From contig JADLER010000066.1 in assembly GCA_020846025.1 (NCBI GenBank), positions 1-39,254 on the forward strand: DNA of 39,254 bases, in the 5' to 3' direction. Each line of letters opens with the position of its first letter. Positions within the stretch are counted from its first letter, which is position 1. The DNA comes from Bacteroidia bacterium. Lineage in GTDB: Bacteria; Bacteroidota; Bacteroidia; B-17B0; Aurantibacillaceae. Below, in pieces: positions 1 to 8,671 of this stretch. The notes under the pieces are model-generated. The model searched no databases and was not told where the DNA came from. It saw only the letters and a list, made by a program, of their open reading frames with translations. The translations under genes were made by a program, and so were the position numbers.

Positions 1-188
1 ACATACCAACCCGTATCAAATGGTACGATTTTATATCCTGGTATAGCGTTATAAGGTGGTGTGGGTGTAAAAGTTTCAAAACTTCCGTTTATAACATGCT
101 CTGTACACTTTGTAAAGGCGGTTTTTACAAGCAAAAGGTTAAATAAAAACAGCCATAATTTAAGTTTAGAGTAAATGTTTTTTTTCAT
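1..188 (-). CDS. Secreted protein, N-terminal fragment (runs off the window)
   Basis: The reverse strand reads ATG at 188 and stays open to the window edge, giving 62 codons. The N-terminus is a classic export signal: a lysine-rich start (MKKN), a Leu/Phe-rich core and an Ala-Phe-Thr region, followed by a mature part containing NGSFE. An NGxFE segment just after the signal is frequent in Bacteroidota secreted multidomain or gliding-associated proteins; that link is family knowledge, not proof. A TACATTTG -7 element lies about 34 nt upstream of the start on the same strand. The function cannot be named because the body of the protein is outside the window. Confidence 0.7.
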   Translation of the reverse strand, partial: MKKNIYSKLKLWLFLFNLLLVKTAFTKCTEHVINGSFETFTPTPPYNAIPGYKIVPFDTGWY

Positions 189-221
189 ATTATTAAATTT
201 AATTAACAGTTTTATTTTACA

Positions 222-229
222 CAAATGTA
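222..229 (-). promoter_or_regulatory. Putative -7 element TACATTTG
   Basis: The reverse strand carries TACATTTG, matching the Bacteroidota -7 consensus TAnnTTTG, 34 nt before the start codon of the leftmost gene. No clear -33 TTG element was seen at the usual spacing, so this rests on the -7 box and its position. Confidence 0.4.
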
Positions 230-301
230 TAGAATAATACATAGATGTTAAATTAATGCAAAATATAATTTACATAAATTGTAAGTACTTGCTTTTTAAT
301 T

Positions 302-697
302 ATGAAGCAAGATTTGGGTCAAATACTAGAAAAAGGGGTTCGGTAAAGTGGTTATCCAATTAGTAAGCTGGCTAAAAAAATTGGTTATACCCGTCAACAT
401 ATTTACAACCTGTTTACACAACAACATATTAATATTGAGTTATTAATGGAGATTGGTAAAATAATAAATGTAGATTTTAAGCAAGATATCAAACTAATTA
501 AAAACCTTTCACAACCATATAAAATAACAGAACAGGTTTACGAAAATTATAAAGAAAAATACATCCACCTCCTTAAAGAATACAATACCTTACTAAAAGA
601 GCATCTCCAGCTTATAAAAGACTTATCGAAAAAACACCTCCAAAAAAACAAAAAATCACATTTGTTTATCATTTCAATTTATTTTTACTTCAAATAA
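302..697 (+). pseudogene. Small HTH regulator interrupted by an in-frame TAA
   Basis: Reading from ATG 302, the frame gives 14 residues ending GVR, a TAA at 344-346, then continues in the same frame to 697. Immediately after the stop comes SGYPISKLAKKIGYTRQHIY, a clear helix-turn-helix of the small Xre-like type with a K-L-A-K-K-I-G scan helix and a T-R-Q-H-I-Y recognition helix. The rest (from Met 446) is a Lys/Leu-rich coiled coil. The only ATG after the stop (446) lies beyond the HTH, so a restart would lose DNA binding. The simplest reading is a regulator inactivated by one nonsense change (AAA, CAA or GAA to TAA), or a sequencing error. The last ~15 residues (Ile/Phe/Tyr-rich) look unlike a normal end and may reflect a second lesion. 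Confidence 0.6.
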
Positions 698-730
698 AAA
701 AAGGTACATTTATAATTAGCAATACAATTT

Positions 731-738
731 TACTTTTG
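731..738 (+). promoter_or_regulatory. Putative -7 element TACTTTTG
   Basis: TACTTTTG matches TAnnTTTG and lies about 60 nt upstream of the GH92 start at 799, implying a leader of roughly 50 nt. No convincing -33 element was found. Confidence 0.4.
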
Positions 739-798
739 TTACTTCGTTTTAATCACAGATAAAAACACTATATTTAAACCGATTTAGCACACTGAACA

Positions 799-3714
799 AT
801 GATAAAAACAATATTATATTTTTTCGGTTTACTTCTATACACTAAAGTCGCATTAGCCCAATCACTAACATCTTATGTGAATCCATTTATTGGTACTGGT
901 GGCACTGGGCATACTTTTCCTGGAGCGGTTATGCCTTTTGGTATGGTGCAACTTAGTCCAGATACTCGCATTGACGGTAGCTGGGAAGGCTGTAGTGGTT
1001 ATCATTACAGTGATTCTGTTATTTATGGATTCTCGCACACACATCTCAGTGGTACTGGTGTAAGTGATTATGGTGATGTTTTAATAATGCCTACGCTGAA
1101 TAAAAACACCTTTAATAATAAAGCTTATGCTACACCATTTAATCATCGAAACGAAAAAGCAAGTGCAGGATATTACGAAGTAACATTAAACAACAACATA
1201 CAAGCACGGTTTACCACAACCCAGCGTGTGGGCATTCATCAATATCATTTTCCTAATAATTTAGATACTGTTTCTATTCTTATTGATTTATTACACCGCG
1301 ATGTAGTATTGGATAATCATTTACAAATAATAGATAGTGTTACTGTTTCGGGTTATCGCATTAGCGAGGCGTGGGCAAGAGAGCAATATGTGTATTTTGT
1401 AATGAAATTTAATAAACCCATTTTAGCCAGTAAAATTATAAAAGAAGGAATTACCAATAAAGCTCAGGTTGCAGGAGCGTATATACAATTTAAAAACAAC
1501 ACTCAAAGTCCATTACTTATTAAAGTTGGTATTTCTCAAACCAGCGAAGCGGGCGCTTTATTAAATTTAACCAGCGAAGCACCGCATTGGAATTTTAACA
1601 GTTATCGTCAACAGGCAGAAGAAGCGTGGAACAAAGAACTCTCCAAGATTAAAATAAAAAGCAACAACCAGCAACAACTCACCACATTTTATACGGCTTT
1701 ATACCATTGTTTCACACACCCTTCACTAGCAGGAGATATAGATGGTAAATACCGAGGAAGAGATTTAAAAGTACATCAAGCTAACGGTTTTACCCCTTAT
1801 ACTGTTTTCTCCTTGTGGGACACTTACCGAGGATTACATCCTTTGCTAAGTATAATTGATCAAAAAAGAACCGTTGATTTTATACAATCATTTATTCAAC
1901 AATACAAAGAAAGTGGCCGCCTACCGATGTGGGAATTATCAGCCAACGAAACAAATTGCATGATTGGTTTTCATAGTGTTTCGGTAATTACAGATGCTAT
2001 AACTAAAAACATTAAAGGTTTTAATATAGAAGAAGCTTATAACGCCATGCGTGCTGCCTCAAACTACACCAGTTGGAGTATTCCTACTTTTAATAAAAAC
2101 TTAGGATTACAAATTGACGACGAACACGAAAGCGTTTCTAAAACGCTTGAATACGCTTACGATAACTGGTGTATTGCACAAATAGCTAAAAAGCTAAATA
2201 AACCTGATGATTACAAAACACACATTGAACGTGCGCAAGCTTATAAAAATGTATTTGATAAAGAAACAGGATTTATGCGCCCTCGAAAAAATGGTAATTG
2301 GTTATCGCCTTTTGAACCGAGAGAAGTAAACAACCACTACACCGAAGCTAATAGCTGGCAATATACCTTTTATGTACCTCAAGATGTAGATGGCCTCATA
2401 CAACTTTTGGGAGATTCAAAAAAATTTGAAAACAAACTAGATGCTTTATTTAACGCAAGTAACAAAACCGTGGGTAGAGAACAAGTAGATATTACAGGAT
2501 TAATAGGGCAATACGCCCATGGCAACGAACCAAGTCATCACATGGCTTATTTATATAATTACGTAGGAAAACCAGAGAAAACGCAAGAAAAAATTTATAA
2601 AATACTAAATGAATTTTACCATAACCAACCCGATGGTCTTATTGGTAATGAAGATTGTGGACAAATGAGCGCTTGGTATATTTTAAGCGCTTTAGGGTTT
2701 TATCCTGTTTGTCCGGGTAACCCTGAATACACCATTGGCTCCCCACTATTTGATGAAGCAACTATTTATTTAGAAAATCAACACACGTTTACTATCCAAA
2801 AAAGAAATGCAGAAAATAAATTTCAGTACATACAAAACACTTATGTGAATGGTAAAATTAGCAATAGCACTGTTCTTCCACATCAAACCATAATGGCTGG
2901 CGGCAACCTAGAATTTGTTATGAGCAACAGTACACAAAACAATATGGTTTTTGGGAAATCAAAAGCACTTATGCCACATAGTAGTATCAACGAATCGCTT
3001 ATTGTACAAACTCCTATTATTGTTGCCCCAAGTAAGATAACTGAAAACAATCGCACAATTAGTATTTTTACTAATGAACCCAACGCTAAGGTGTATTACA
3101 CTACCAATAATACAGAACCAACTACTCAGTCTAAATTATACACCCAATCATTTACAAGTGATACAAGTGTAATTATTAAAGCAATGGCAGTAGTTAACAA
3201 CAAACAAAGCGCAACGAATATTGCGAAGCTTTATAAAAAACCAAATGATTGGAAAATAAAATTAGAAAGTGTGTATAATCCACAATACGATGCCGAAGGA
3301 GAAGATGGCATTATTGACGGCAAGCGTGGTACTACCAATTGGCGAAGTGGCGGTTGGCAAGGTTATCAGGGGCAAGATTTTGTGTGCGTAATTGATTTAA
3401 GAAAAGAAATGGATATACACTCCATAGTTTCTAATTACTTGCAAGACACCCGTTCGTGGATTATTTATCCTACACAGGTGGAATATTTGGTTTCTACAGA
3501 TGGCATAAATTTTAAATCCTATGGAATTATTAAAAACAACTTAACAGCTAATGATTACGAAGTACACACACAAGAGTTTAAAATTACACCTACCGAAACC
3601 ACAAAAGCACAATATATAAAAGTAAAAGCGCATAATTTTGGCAAACTAACCGAATGGCATTTAGGAAAAGGTGGCGAAGCGTTTATTTTTATTGATGAAA
3701 TAGAGGTAAAGTAA
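799..3714 (+). CDS. GH92 family alpha-mannosidase with chitobiase-C-like and F5/8C-like C-terminal domains
   Basis: This is a 971-residue exported glycoside hydrolase. Residues 1-20 form a signal peptide ending ALA-Q. The mature N-terminus has the GH92 signature (YVNPFIGTGGTGHTFPGA, then PFGMVQLSPDTR). The catalytic domain contains GNEPSHH at 575-581, with Glu577 in the position of the family's catalytic acid, and GNEDCGQMSAW from 616, holding the conserved base region. GH92 enzymes are Ca2+-dependent, inverting exo-alpha-mannosidases acting on N-glycan or yeast mannan chains; the exact linkage cannot be read from sequence. Residues ~750-810 resemble the chitobiase/hexosaminidase C-terminal fold (VYYTTNNTEPT), and ~830-970 a discoidin (F5/8 type C) carbohydrate-binding domain (TNWRSGGWQGYQG). 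No SusC/SusD genes lie beside it, so it is not in a visible polysaccharide utilisation locus. It has no T9SS tail. Confidence 0.93.
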   Translation: MIKTILYFFGLLLYTKVALAQSLTSYVNPFIGTGGTGHTFPGAVMPFGMVQLSPDTRIDGSWEGCSGYHYSDSVIYGFSHTHLSGTGVSDYGDVLIMPTLNKNTFNNKAYATPFNHRNEKASAGYYEVTLNNNIQARFTTTQRVGIHQYHFPNNLDTVSILIDLLHRDVVLDNHLQIIDSVTVSGYRISEAWAREQYVYFVMKFNKPILASKIIKEGITNKAQVAGAYIQFKNNTQSPLLIKVGISQTSEAGALLNLTSEAPHWNFNSYRQQAEEAWNKELSKIKIKSNNQQQLTTFYTALYHCFTHPSLAGDIDGKYRGRDLKVHQANGFTPYTVFSLWDTYRGLHPLLSIIDQKRTVDFIQSFIQQYKESGRLPMWELSANETNCMIGFHSVSVITDAITKNIKGFNIEEAYNAMRAASNYTSWSIPTFNKNLGLQIDDEHESVSKTLEYAYDNWCIAQIAKKLNKPDDYKTHIERAQAYKNVFDKETGFMRPRKNGNWLSPFEPREVNNHYTEANSWQYTFYVPQDVDGLIQLLGDSKKFENKLDALFNASNKTVGREQVDITGLIGQYAHGNEPSHHMAYLYNYVGKPEKTQEKIYKILNEFYHNQPDGLIGNEDCGQMSAWYILSALGFYPVCPGNPEYTIGSPLFDEATIYLENQHTFTIQKRNAENKFQYIQNTYVNGKISNSTVLPHQTIMAGGNLEFVMSNSTQNNMVFGKSKALMPHSSINESLIVQTPIIVAPSKITENNRTISIFTNEPNAKVYYTTNNTEPTTQSKLYTQSFTSDTSVIIKAMAVVNNKQSATNIAKLYKKPNDWKIKLESVYNPQYDAEGEDGIIDGKRGTTNWRSGGWQGYQGQDFVCVIDLRKEMDIHSIVSNYLQDTRSWIIYPTQVEYLVSTDGINFKSYGIIKNNLTANDYEVHTQEFKITPTETTKAQYIKVKAHNFGKLTEWHLGKGGEAFIFIDEIEVK

Positions 3715-3750
3715 ATTGCAAATTTCATAAAATTAGCTTTAATTAGAGCT

Positions 3751-4983
3751 ATGAAACAATTTTTATTACTTTTCTTATCGCTATCAATTTTAGGATTTTC
3801 ACAATCTACTATTAAATTAGGAACTTGGCGTGGCGTTTTATTACTTAATGCTGAAAAAAACATCGAATTACCTTTTAATTTTGAAGTACACACAAATAAA
3901 TTAAACCACATCCAACTTACCATAAAAAACGCCGATGAACGTATTTTGGTAGATGAAGTAACAGCCACTAAAGATTCATTAAATTTTAAAATGCCTGTGT
4001 TTGATTCTGAATTTAAAATTAAAATTATAAACGATACACTTTTAGTTGGGCACTGGATAAATAGAAATAAGATAGAAGAACAAGTTATTCCCTTTAAGGC
4101 ACAATATGGTATTCAGCATCGTTTTTTATTTGAAAACAAACCAGCAACCTTAAATTTTAATGGCAAATGGGAGGTAACATTTTATTCTAATCCTAACGAT
4201 ACCACAAAAGCAATTGGTGTGTTTACTCACCAACCTCATTCTTCCATTGTTTATGGTACATTTTTATCTGAGACAGGAGATTATAGATACTTAGAAGGGG
4301 TTGAATATAACAACAAATTATATTTAAGTTGTTTTGATGGCTCTCATGCTTATGTGTTTTTTGCAGAATATAACCAATCACAAATTACAAATGGCGAAGT
4401 ATATTCAGGTTTAAAGAACTATGTGAACTGGCACGGCGTAAAAAATCCGAAATTTGAACTAAGAGACCCCGAGAAATTAACTTATCTAAAAAATCCAAAC
4501 GATAAAATACATTTGGCGTTTAATAACCTAAACAATAAAAAGGTAAGTTTAGAAGATGAAAAATATAAAAACAAAGTGGTGATAATTCAAATAATGGGTA
4601 GTTGGTGCCCTAACTGCATGGATGAGAGTGCCTATTTAGCTGATGTTTATAAAAAATATAAACCAAGCGGTTTAGAAATTATTGCCTTAGCTTACGAAAG
4701 AACACCAGATATAGAAAGAGCAAAAAACAACTTAAAGCGCTTAATCAAACGATTTGACATTGGTTATGATATTTTATTAACTGGACTAACTGGTGGAAAA
4801 CAAGCTTCAGAAAGTTTACCATTCTTAAATGGTATTATGTCTTTCCCTACTACAATCTTTTTAGACAAAAACCATCAAGTAAAAAGTATTTATACAGGTT
4901 TTAGCGGCCCCGCAACCGGAGAGGCCTACCGTGCTTACACAACAAAAACCGAGAAACTTCTTAAAGAATTACTTGGACAATAA
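3751..4983 (+). CDS. Exported TlpA/redoxin-like thioredoxin-fold protein
   Basis: This 410-residue protein has an N-terminal signal (MKQFLLLFLSLSILGFSQ). Residues ~20-245 are a beta-rich domain I do not recognise; it is common ahead of redoxin domains in Bacteroidota. The C-terminal third is a TlpA-type thioredoxin fold with the redox motif WCPNC (Cys286, Cys289), followed by MDESAYL, a GLEIIALAYER strand and the cis-Pro region SFPTTIFLD. It probably acts as a periplasmic or envelope thiol-disulfide reductase. It begins 37 nt after the GH92 gene and may be co-transcribed; a near-consensus TAGCTTTA lies at 3734-3741. Its last 15 bases overlap the convergent gene on the other strand. The redox fold is clear; the substrate is unknown. 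Confidence 0.85.
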   Translation: MKQFLLLFLSLSILGFSQSTIKLGTWRGVLLLNAEKNIELPFNFEVHTNKLNHIQLTIKNADERILVDEVTATKDSLNFKMPVFDSEFKIKIINDTLLVGHWINRNKIEEQVIPFKAQYGIQHRFLFENKPATLNFNGKWEVTFYSNPNDTTKAIGVFTHQPHSSIVYGTFLSETGDYRYLEGVEYNNKLYLSCFDGSHAYVFFAEYNQSQITNGEVYSGLKNYVNWHGVKNPKFELRDPEKLTYLKNPNDKIHLAFNNLNNKKVSLEDEKYKNKVVIIQIMGSWCPNCMDESAYLADVYKKYKPSGLEIIALAYERTPDIERAKNNLKRLIKRFDIGYDILLTGLTGGKQASESLPFLNGIMSFPTTIFLDKNHQVKSIYTGFSGPATGEAYRAYTTKTEKLLKELLGQ

Positions 4984-6489
4984 ATTTTTTAATTTCACTG
5001 CCTCAAAAGTTTTTTTCTGAATTTTTGCATCAACCCAAATCAAGAAATTGAAATAATTTAAGCTGTTTTTTTCGTAAGGATTTTTCAAAACTTCTTCTAA
5101 CTGTAGTTTTAATTGTTTATATGCCTTAGTAGATATTTGTGCGTTACTTGTTTTAATTTGTTCTCTAATAAAACGAATAACAATAAATTCCAAAGCATAT
5201 AAACGTTTTTGTTTTCTTAAAAATGCTAAAGTAGTTTTAATTTTATAAGGTAAAATATCATAATTACCCAATTCAAAATGAATTAAAATACTTTTTACAA
5301 AAGCAAAACAATAAATATCCTCTCTATACCTCAACTTGTTATCTAAAATCTCATTTAAAACTAAATTAGATCTTTTAAAATTTCCCATTTCAAAATAAAT
5401 ATCCGAAACAGTAACTTTATATAGCTGCTCTTCGCTATCAGCAAATGATTGACCAACTAAAGTTCTTCTAAACTGCTCTATTGATTCAATGATTCTTAAT
5501 CCATTTTTATAGTCAGCATATTGCATACACATTCCCAATACAAAAATATAAAACACGCTTTTGGTTTTTATATCAAATAGATAGCGTCCCTGTAGGGCTT
5601 TCATCCCTTTTTGAATGGTTTGATAAATTTTATCTTTCTGATTTAATCGCTCATCAAAAAGCATCTTTCGTGTTAAAAAATTAAGATACAAATTTGGGTA
5701 AACATCAATTTGATGAGCATGTTTGTTCCATAAATTTTCGATTTGTAATGCAAACTGATAACATTGTTTAAAATCATTATTTGTGAAATAATAAATAGCA
5801 GCAGAAAATAAATGATAATAAGTCGTTAAAAAATTAGCTTGGGTTTTTATTGAACGTTTGTTTTTGTACTCTTTAAAAAGTGCGTTTAACTCCTGCATCT
5901 CGTCTTCTGCACGCAACATGCCTATTACCAAATGTTTGTTTCTTACATAATTGTGTAAATACTTTGCTTGTGCCTCTGCTTCTATGCGTAAAATAATTTT
6001 TTTTACTTCATTATTTTGATGTTGAATCTCAGTAAAAATTTCTTTCGACTGATTTTTATTCATTAAAAACACCATCTCCCAATCTGCAATTTCTAGCAAC
6101 TGTTTATTAAGTTGATACTTGTTCGATAAACGTTTTGCTTTTTTCAATGTGTTTAAAGCTTGTTCGTTTAACCCTTTATCACTTAGTATTTGCACCGAGT
6201 TAAGTAAGCTTTTAATTTTTTGTAGAGGTGTGTGTTTAAAATACACCTCTAACGACTCCAAAACATATTGGTATAAATAATTTTTAGCAACTGCAAACTG
6301 ATTATTAGAATAAAAAGGGAGTTCATCTCGAATAAGTGATTCGTTATACTCACGCTGACTATCTATTAACTCAAACAAGTGTTGATTCTGCGAATTGGTA
6401 TGAAATACAGAAAGTCGTTTTTTGACGTAACCCTTTTCGGCTTTACTCATTGATTTTATTAACTCAAACAAATCTTTAGATGGTGTCAT
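4969..6489 (-). CDS. Cytosolic all-helical hypothetical protein (TPR-like)
   Basis: This 506-residue protein has no signal peptide or membrane segment. It starts MTPSKDLFELIKSMSKAEKG and is almost entirely amphipathic helix, rich in Lys, Leu, Gln and aromatic residues, with loosely repeated helical pairs typical of TPR or solenoid folds. No catalytic motif is visible. The family appears familiar from Bacteroidota genomes, but I cannot name a function. It is convergent with the thioredoxin-fold gene, overlapping it by 15 nt at the 3' ends, and divergent from the GEVED gene. A scaffold or adaptor role would be inference only. Confidence 0.75.
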   Translation of the reverse strand: MTPSKDLFELIKSMSKAEKGYVKKRLSVFHTNSQNQHLFELIDSQREYNESLIRDELPFYSNNQFAVAKNYLYQYVLESLEVYFKHTPLQKIKSLLNSVQILSDKGLNEQALNTLKKAKRLSNKYQLNKQLLEIADWEMVFLMNKNQSKEIFTEIQHQNNEVKKIILRIEAEAQAKYLHNYVRNKHLVIGMLRAEDEMQELNALFKEYKNKRSIKTQANFLTTYYHLFSAAIYYFTNNDFKQCYQFALQIENLWNKHAHQIDVYPNLYLNFLTRKMLFDERLNQKDKIYQTIQKGMKALQGRYLFDIKTKSVFYIFVLGMCMQYADYKNGLRIIESIEQFRRTLVGQSFADSEEQLYKVTVSDIYFEMGNFKRSNLVLNEILDNKLRYREDIYCFAFVKSILIHFELGNYDILPYKIKTTLAFLRKQKRLYALEFIVIRFIREQIKTSNAQISTKAYKQLKLQLEEVLKNPYEKNSLNYFNFLIWVDAKIQKKTFEAVKLKNLLSK

Positions 6490-6587
6490 AATGTGTTTTC
6501 GAAACCTAATAATAAAGATATTTATAATTTAATAAAATACAAAAATTCAACAATTTTGTACCGTCAAACAATTATTATAAAAGTACC

Positions 6588-7433
6588 ATGAAAAAATCCA
6601 TTTATCTTTTCGCACTAAGTAGTTTATCTACTTTAACCCTCTTTTCACAAAGCACTAACCCATCACCATACTGCGCTGCTGGCTACGACGATGGTTTTAT
6701 GTCGGTTGATCACCATATTAGTAATGTTTCTATTGGAAGTTTAAGTAATAATAGTGGCTCAACGCAATATACAGGACAACATTATGTGTATTATAACAAC
6801 ATAAGCGCTCCTACACTTAGTAAAGGAAGCACTTATACATTAAGCGTTTCGCACGATGGCGGAAGTTCAATACATTTTTTAGCTGCTTATATTGATTTTA
6901 ATAACGATGGCGATTTTAGCGATGCGGGTGAACGCGTGTTACAAAAAACGATTAATGATGCTACTCAAATTCCTAATCCAGCCGTTGTAAGCGTAACTAT
7001 TCCTGCTAATGCAAGCATTGGAAATACACGTATGCGTGTGATGGTATTTGAAGATGACGAATATACTTGGGCAGAAAACAATACTAACGCAACACCTTGC
7101 ACCGCCGACGCATCTGGCTCTTTAGATTGGGGAGAAACAGAGGATTATATGATTAACATTACTGGAACAGTAACAGGAATAAATGAATTAAATCATCACA
7201 CAACAACTATTAAGGCTTATCCAGTACCTGTAACTGATAATCTAACCATTGAAACAAACGATCAACAAACCATACATAAAATCATCATACTAAATATCAA
7301 TGGACAGATTGTACAGGAATTTATAACCGATAAGCCCTCTCAATGCATTGATTTTTCAACTGTTCCCAATGGTTTATATACGATTGAGGTTTTCACAAAT
7401 CAATCCATTAGTCGGTTTAAAATTAGTAAATAA
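6588..7433 (+). CDS. Secreted GEVED-domain protein with T9SS type A sorting tail
   Basis: This 281-residue protein has a signal peptide (MKKSIYLFALSSLSTLTLFSQ). Residues ~25-195 form a GEVED domain, recognisable from YIDFNNDGDFSDAGERV, the VTIPANASIGNTRMRVMVF strand pair and the closing GETEDYMINI. The last ~75 residues are a T9SS sorting domain: KAYPVPVTDNLTIE, an NINGQIV beta-hairpin and a VPNGLYTIEV...FKISK end. Proteins of this build are exported by Sec, then secreted or surface-anchored by the type IX system, where the tail is removed. The role of the GEVED domain is not established; adhesion or binding is the usual guess. Confidence 0.85.
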   Translation: MKKSIYLFALSSLSTLTLFSQSTNPSPYCAAGYDDGFMSVDHHISNVSIGSLSNNSGSTQYTGQHYVYYNNISAPTLSKGSTYTLSVSHDGGSSIHFLAAYIDFNNDGDFSDAGERVLQKTINDATQIPNPAVVSVTIPANASIGNTRMRVMVFEDDEYTWAENNTNATPCTADASGSLDWGETEDYMINITGTVTGINELNHHTTTIKAYPVPVTDNLTIETNDQQTIHKIIILNINGQIVQEFITDKPSQCIDFSTVPNGLYTIEVFTNQSISRFKISK

Positions 7434-7452
7434 TTTTTCTAGGTATAATCCT

Positions 7453-7460
7453 TAACTTTG
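7453..7460 (+). promoter_or_regulatory. Putative -7 element TAACTTTG
   Basis: TAACTTTG fits TAnnTTTG exactly and ends 9 nt before the ATG of the SGNH-like gene in a 36-nt intergenic space, implying a very short leader. It suggests the gene can be transcribed separately from the GEVED gene. Confidence 0.35.
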
Positions 7461-7469
7461 TAAAAAAAC

Positions 7470-8504
7470 ATGAATTTAAAATCCATTATATATTTTGTTT
7501 TGTGCCTGCAACTTACCGTATTTATGCAAGCACAAAACAAAACTAAGCGCGTGTTGTTTATCGGTAACAGTTATACTTACGTTAATAATTTACCTCAACT
7601 AATTAAAGATATTGCCTTGGCTAATGGAGACACGTTATTGTTTGATAGCAACTGTTTAGGAGGTTATACTTTTAATAATCATTTTAACAATGCTACGAGT
7701 TTGGCAAAAATAAATGCACAAGCGTGGGATTATGTTGTGCTACAAGCACAAAGCCAAGAACCTTCGTTTCCGCCGGCACAAGTGGCTTCGCAAACATTGC
7801 CTTTTGCTATTAAACTAGATAGTGTCATTCAAAAAAATAATGATTGCACCGAAACAGTATTTTTTGAAACCTGGGGAAGAAAAAATGGTGATGCTTCAAA
7901 CTGTAGTTTTTACCCTCCACTTTGTACATACACAGGTATGCAAGACCGTTTGAAAGAATCATACAAACAATTTGCAGACACTTGTCATGCCCTGATGGCG
8001 CCCGCAGGAGAAGCTTGGCGAAAATCCATCACCTTAAACCCAACTTTAGAGTTATATAGTTCTGACCAAAGTCACCCAGCAATGGAAGGTTCTTACCTAA
8101 CAGCATGTGTGTTTTATGAAATATTATTTCAAAAAAGTGTACTCAGTAATACTTATACTGCAGGAGTTGCAAGTGCAACTGTTACTACCCTTCAACAAAT
8201 TGCACACGATGTAGTTAATGATAGTTTAACCGTATGGAATATTGGAAAATACACACCATGTGTAACAACCGGAATAAAAACAACATCATCAAAAATTGAT
8301 ATATTGCTTTATCCTAATCCGGCACAAAACACATTATATTGTACAACCAATACAGCTTATAAAATTTACGATGTGCTTGGAAACTTATGTTTACAAGGTA
8401 CTAAAAGCTCTACCATAAATATTGAAGCTTTAAAAAGTGGTGTTTATTTTGTGGTATTAGATAACTCTTTTTTATCTAAACCATTACGATTTGTAAAGGA
8501 ATAA
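7470..8504 (+). CDS. Secreted SGNH/GDSL-like hydrolase with T9SS sorting tail
   Basis: This 344-residue protein has a signal peptide (MNLKSIIYFVLCLQLTVFMQAQ). The mature part opens KRVLFIGNSYTYVNNLP, an SGNH-type block I with the Ser nucleophile in G-N-S-Y, of the variant seen in DUF4886-like proteins. A YVVLQAQSQEP strand follows. Near residue ~200, SDQSHPAMEGSYL has the D-x-x-H arrangement of block V. The likely activity is an esterase or deacetylase on a glycan or lipid. The last ~65 residues are a T9SS tail (LYPNPAQN ... VLGNLCLQGTK ... GVYFVVLDN), nearly identical at DNA level to the tail of the gene ending at 11284. Confidence 0.85.
   Translation: MNLKSIIYFVLCLQLTVFMQAQNKTKRVLFIGNSYTYVNNLPQLIKDIALANGDTLLFDSNCLGGYTFNNHFNNATSLAKINAQAWDYVVLQAQSQEPSFPPAQVASQTLPFAIKLDSVIQKNNDCTETVFFETWGRKNGDASNCSFYPPLCTYTGMQDRLKESYKQFADTCHALMAPAGEAWRKSITLNPTLELYSSDQSHPAMEGSYLTACVFYEILFQKSVLSNTYTAGVASATVTTLQQIAHDVVNDSLTVWNIGKYTPCVTTGIKTTSSKIDILLYPNPAQNTLYCTTNTAYKIYDVLGNLCLQGTKSSTINIEALKSGVYFVVLDNSFLSKPLRFVKE
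8307..8504 (+). repeat. Copy A of a 198-bp repeat encoding a T9SS tail
   Basis: These 198 bases align without gaps to 11087-11284, with 9 differences by hand comparison (about 95 % identity). The stretch covers the C-terminal sorting domain and stop codon of this gene, while the upstream coding parts are unrelated. Confidence 0.9.
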
Positions 8505-8601
8505 TAACTTGCAAATCTTTGGCACCTGATTAACAGAACGACTCATCCTTAATGTACTTGACAAAAAATCTACCGCATAATAATCAGAATTAAATAGCTT
8601 C

Positions 8602-8609
8602 TAGTTTTG
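8602..8609 (+). promoter_or_regulatory. Putative -7 element TAGTTTTG abutting a palindrome
   Basis: TAGTTTTG matches TAnnTTTG and is immediately followed at 8610 by an 18-bp perfect inverted repeat. Transcription from it would start inside the palindrome's left arm and run into the gene at 8672. Confidence 0.4.
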
Positions 8610-8647
8610 AATATTTCAATCAAATTTAAAAATTTGATTGAAATATT
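8610..8647. repeat. 18-bp perfect inverted repeat (operator, leader hairpin or terminator)
   Basis: The left arm 8610-8627 (aatatttcaatcaaattt) is the exact reverse complement of 8630-8647, with a 2-nt spacer. Three further T residues follow. It sits between the SGNH-like gene and the gene at 8672, ending 24 nt before that ATG. The position just after a -7 element allows an operator or a 5' leader hairpin; the hairpin-plus-T form also allows a terminator for the upstream gene. The sequence does not decide between these. Confidence 0.75.
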
Positions 8648-8671
8648 TTTAACTTATTAAAATCTAAATTT

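Noticed and set aside
446-697. Independent 83-residue gene starting at Met 446
   Set aside because: The same frame continues upstream through an HTH motif to a single TAA, so it is the tail of a broken regulator rather than a gene of its own.
3555-3968. Minus-strand 137-codon frame across the GH92/thioredoxin junction
   Set aside because: It is antisense to two clear genes, with no recognisable domain, and is composed of shadow codons.
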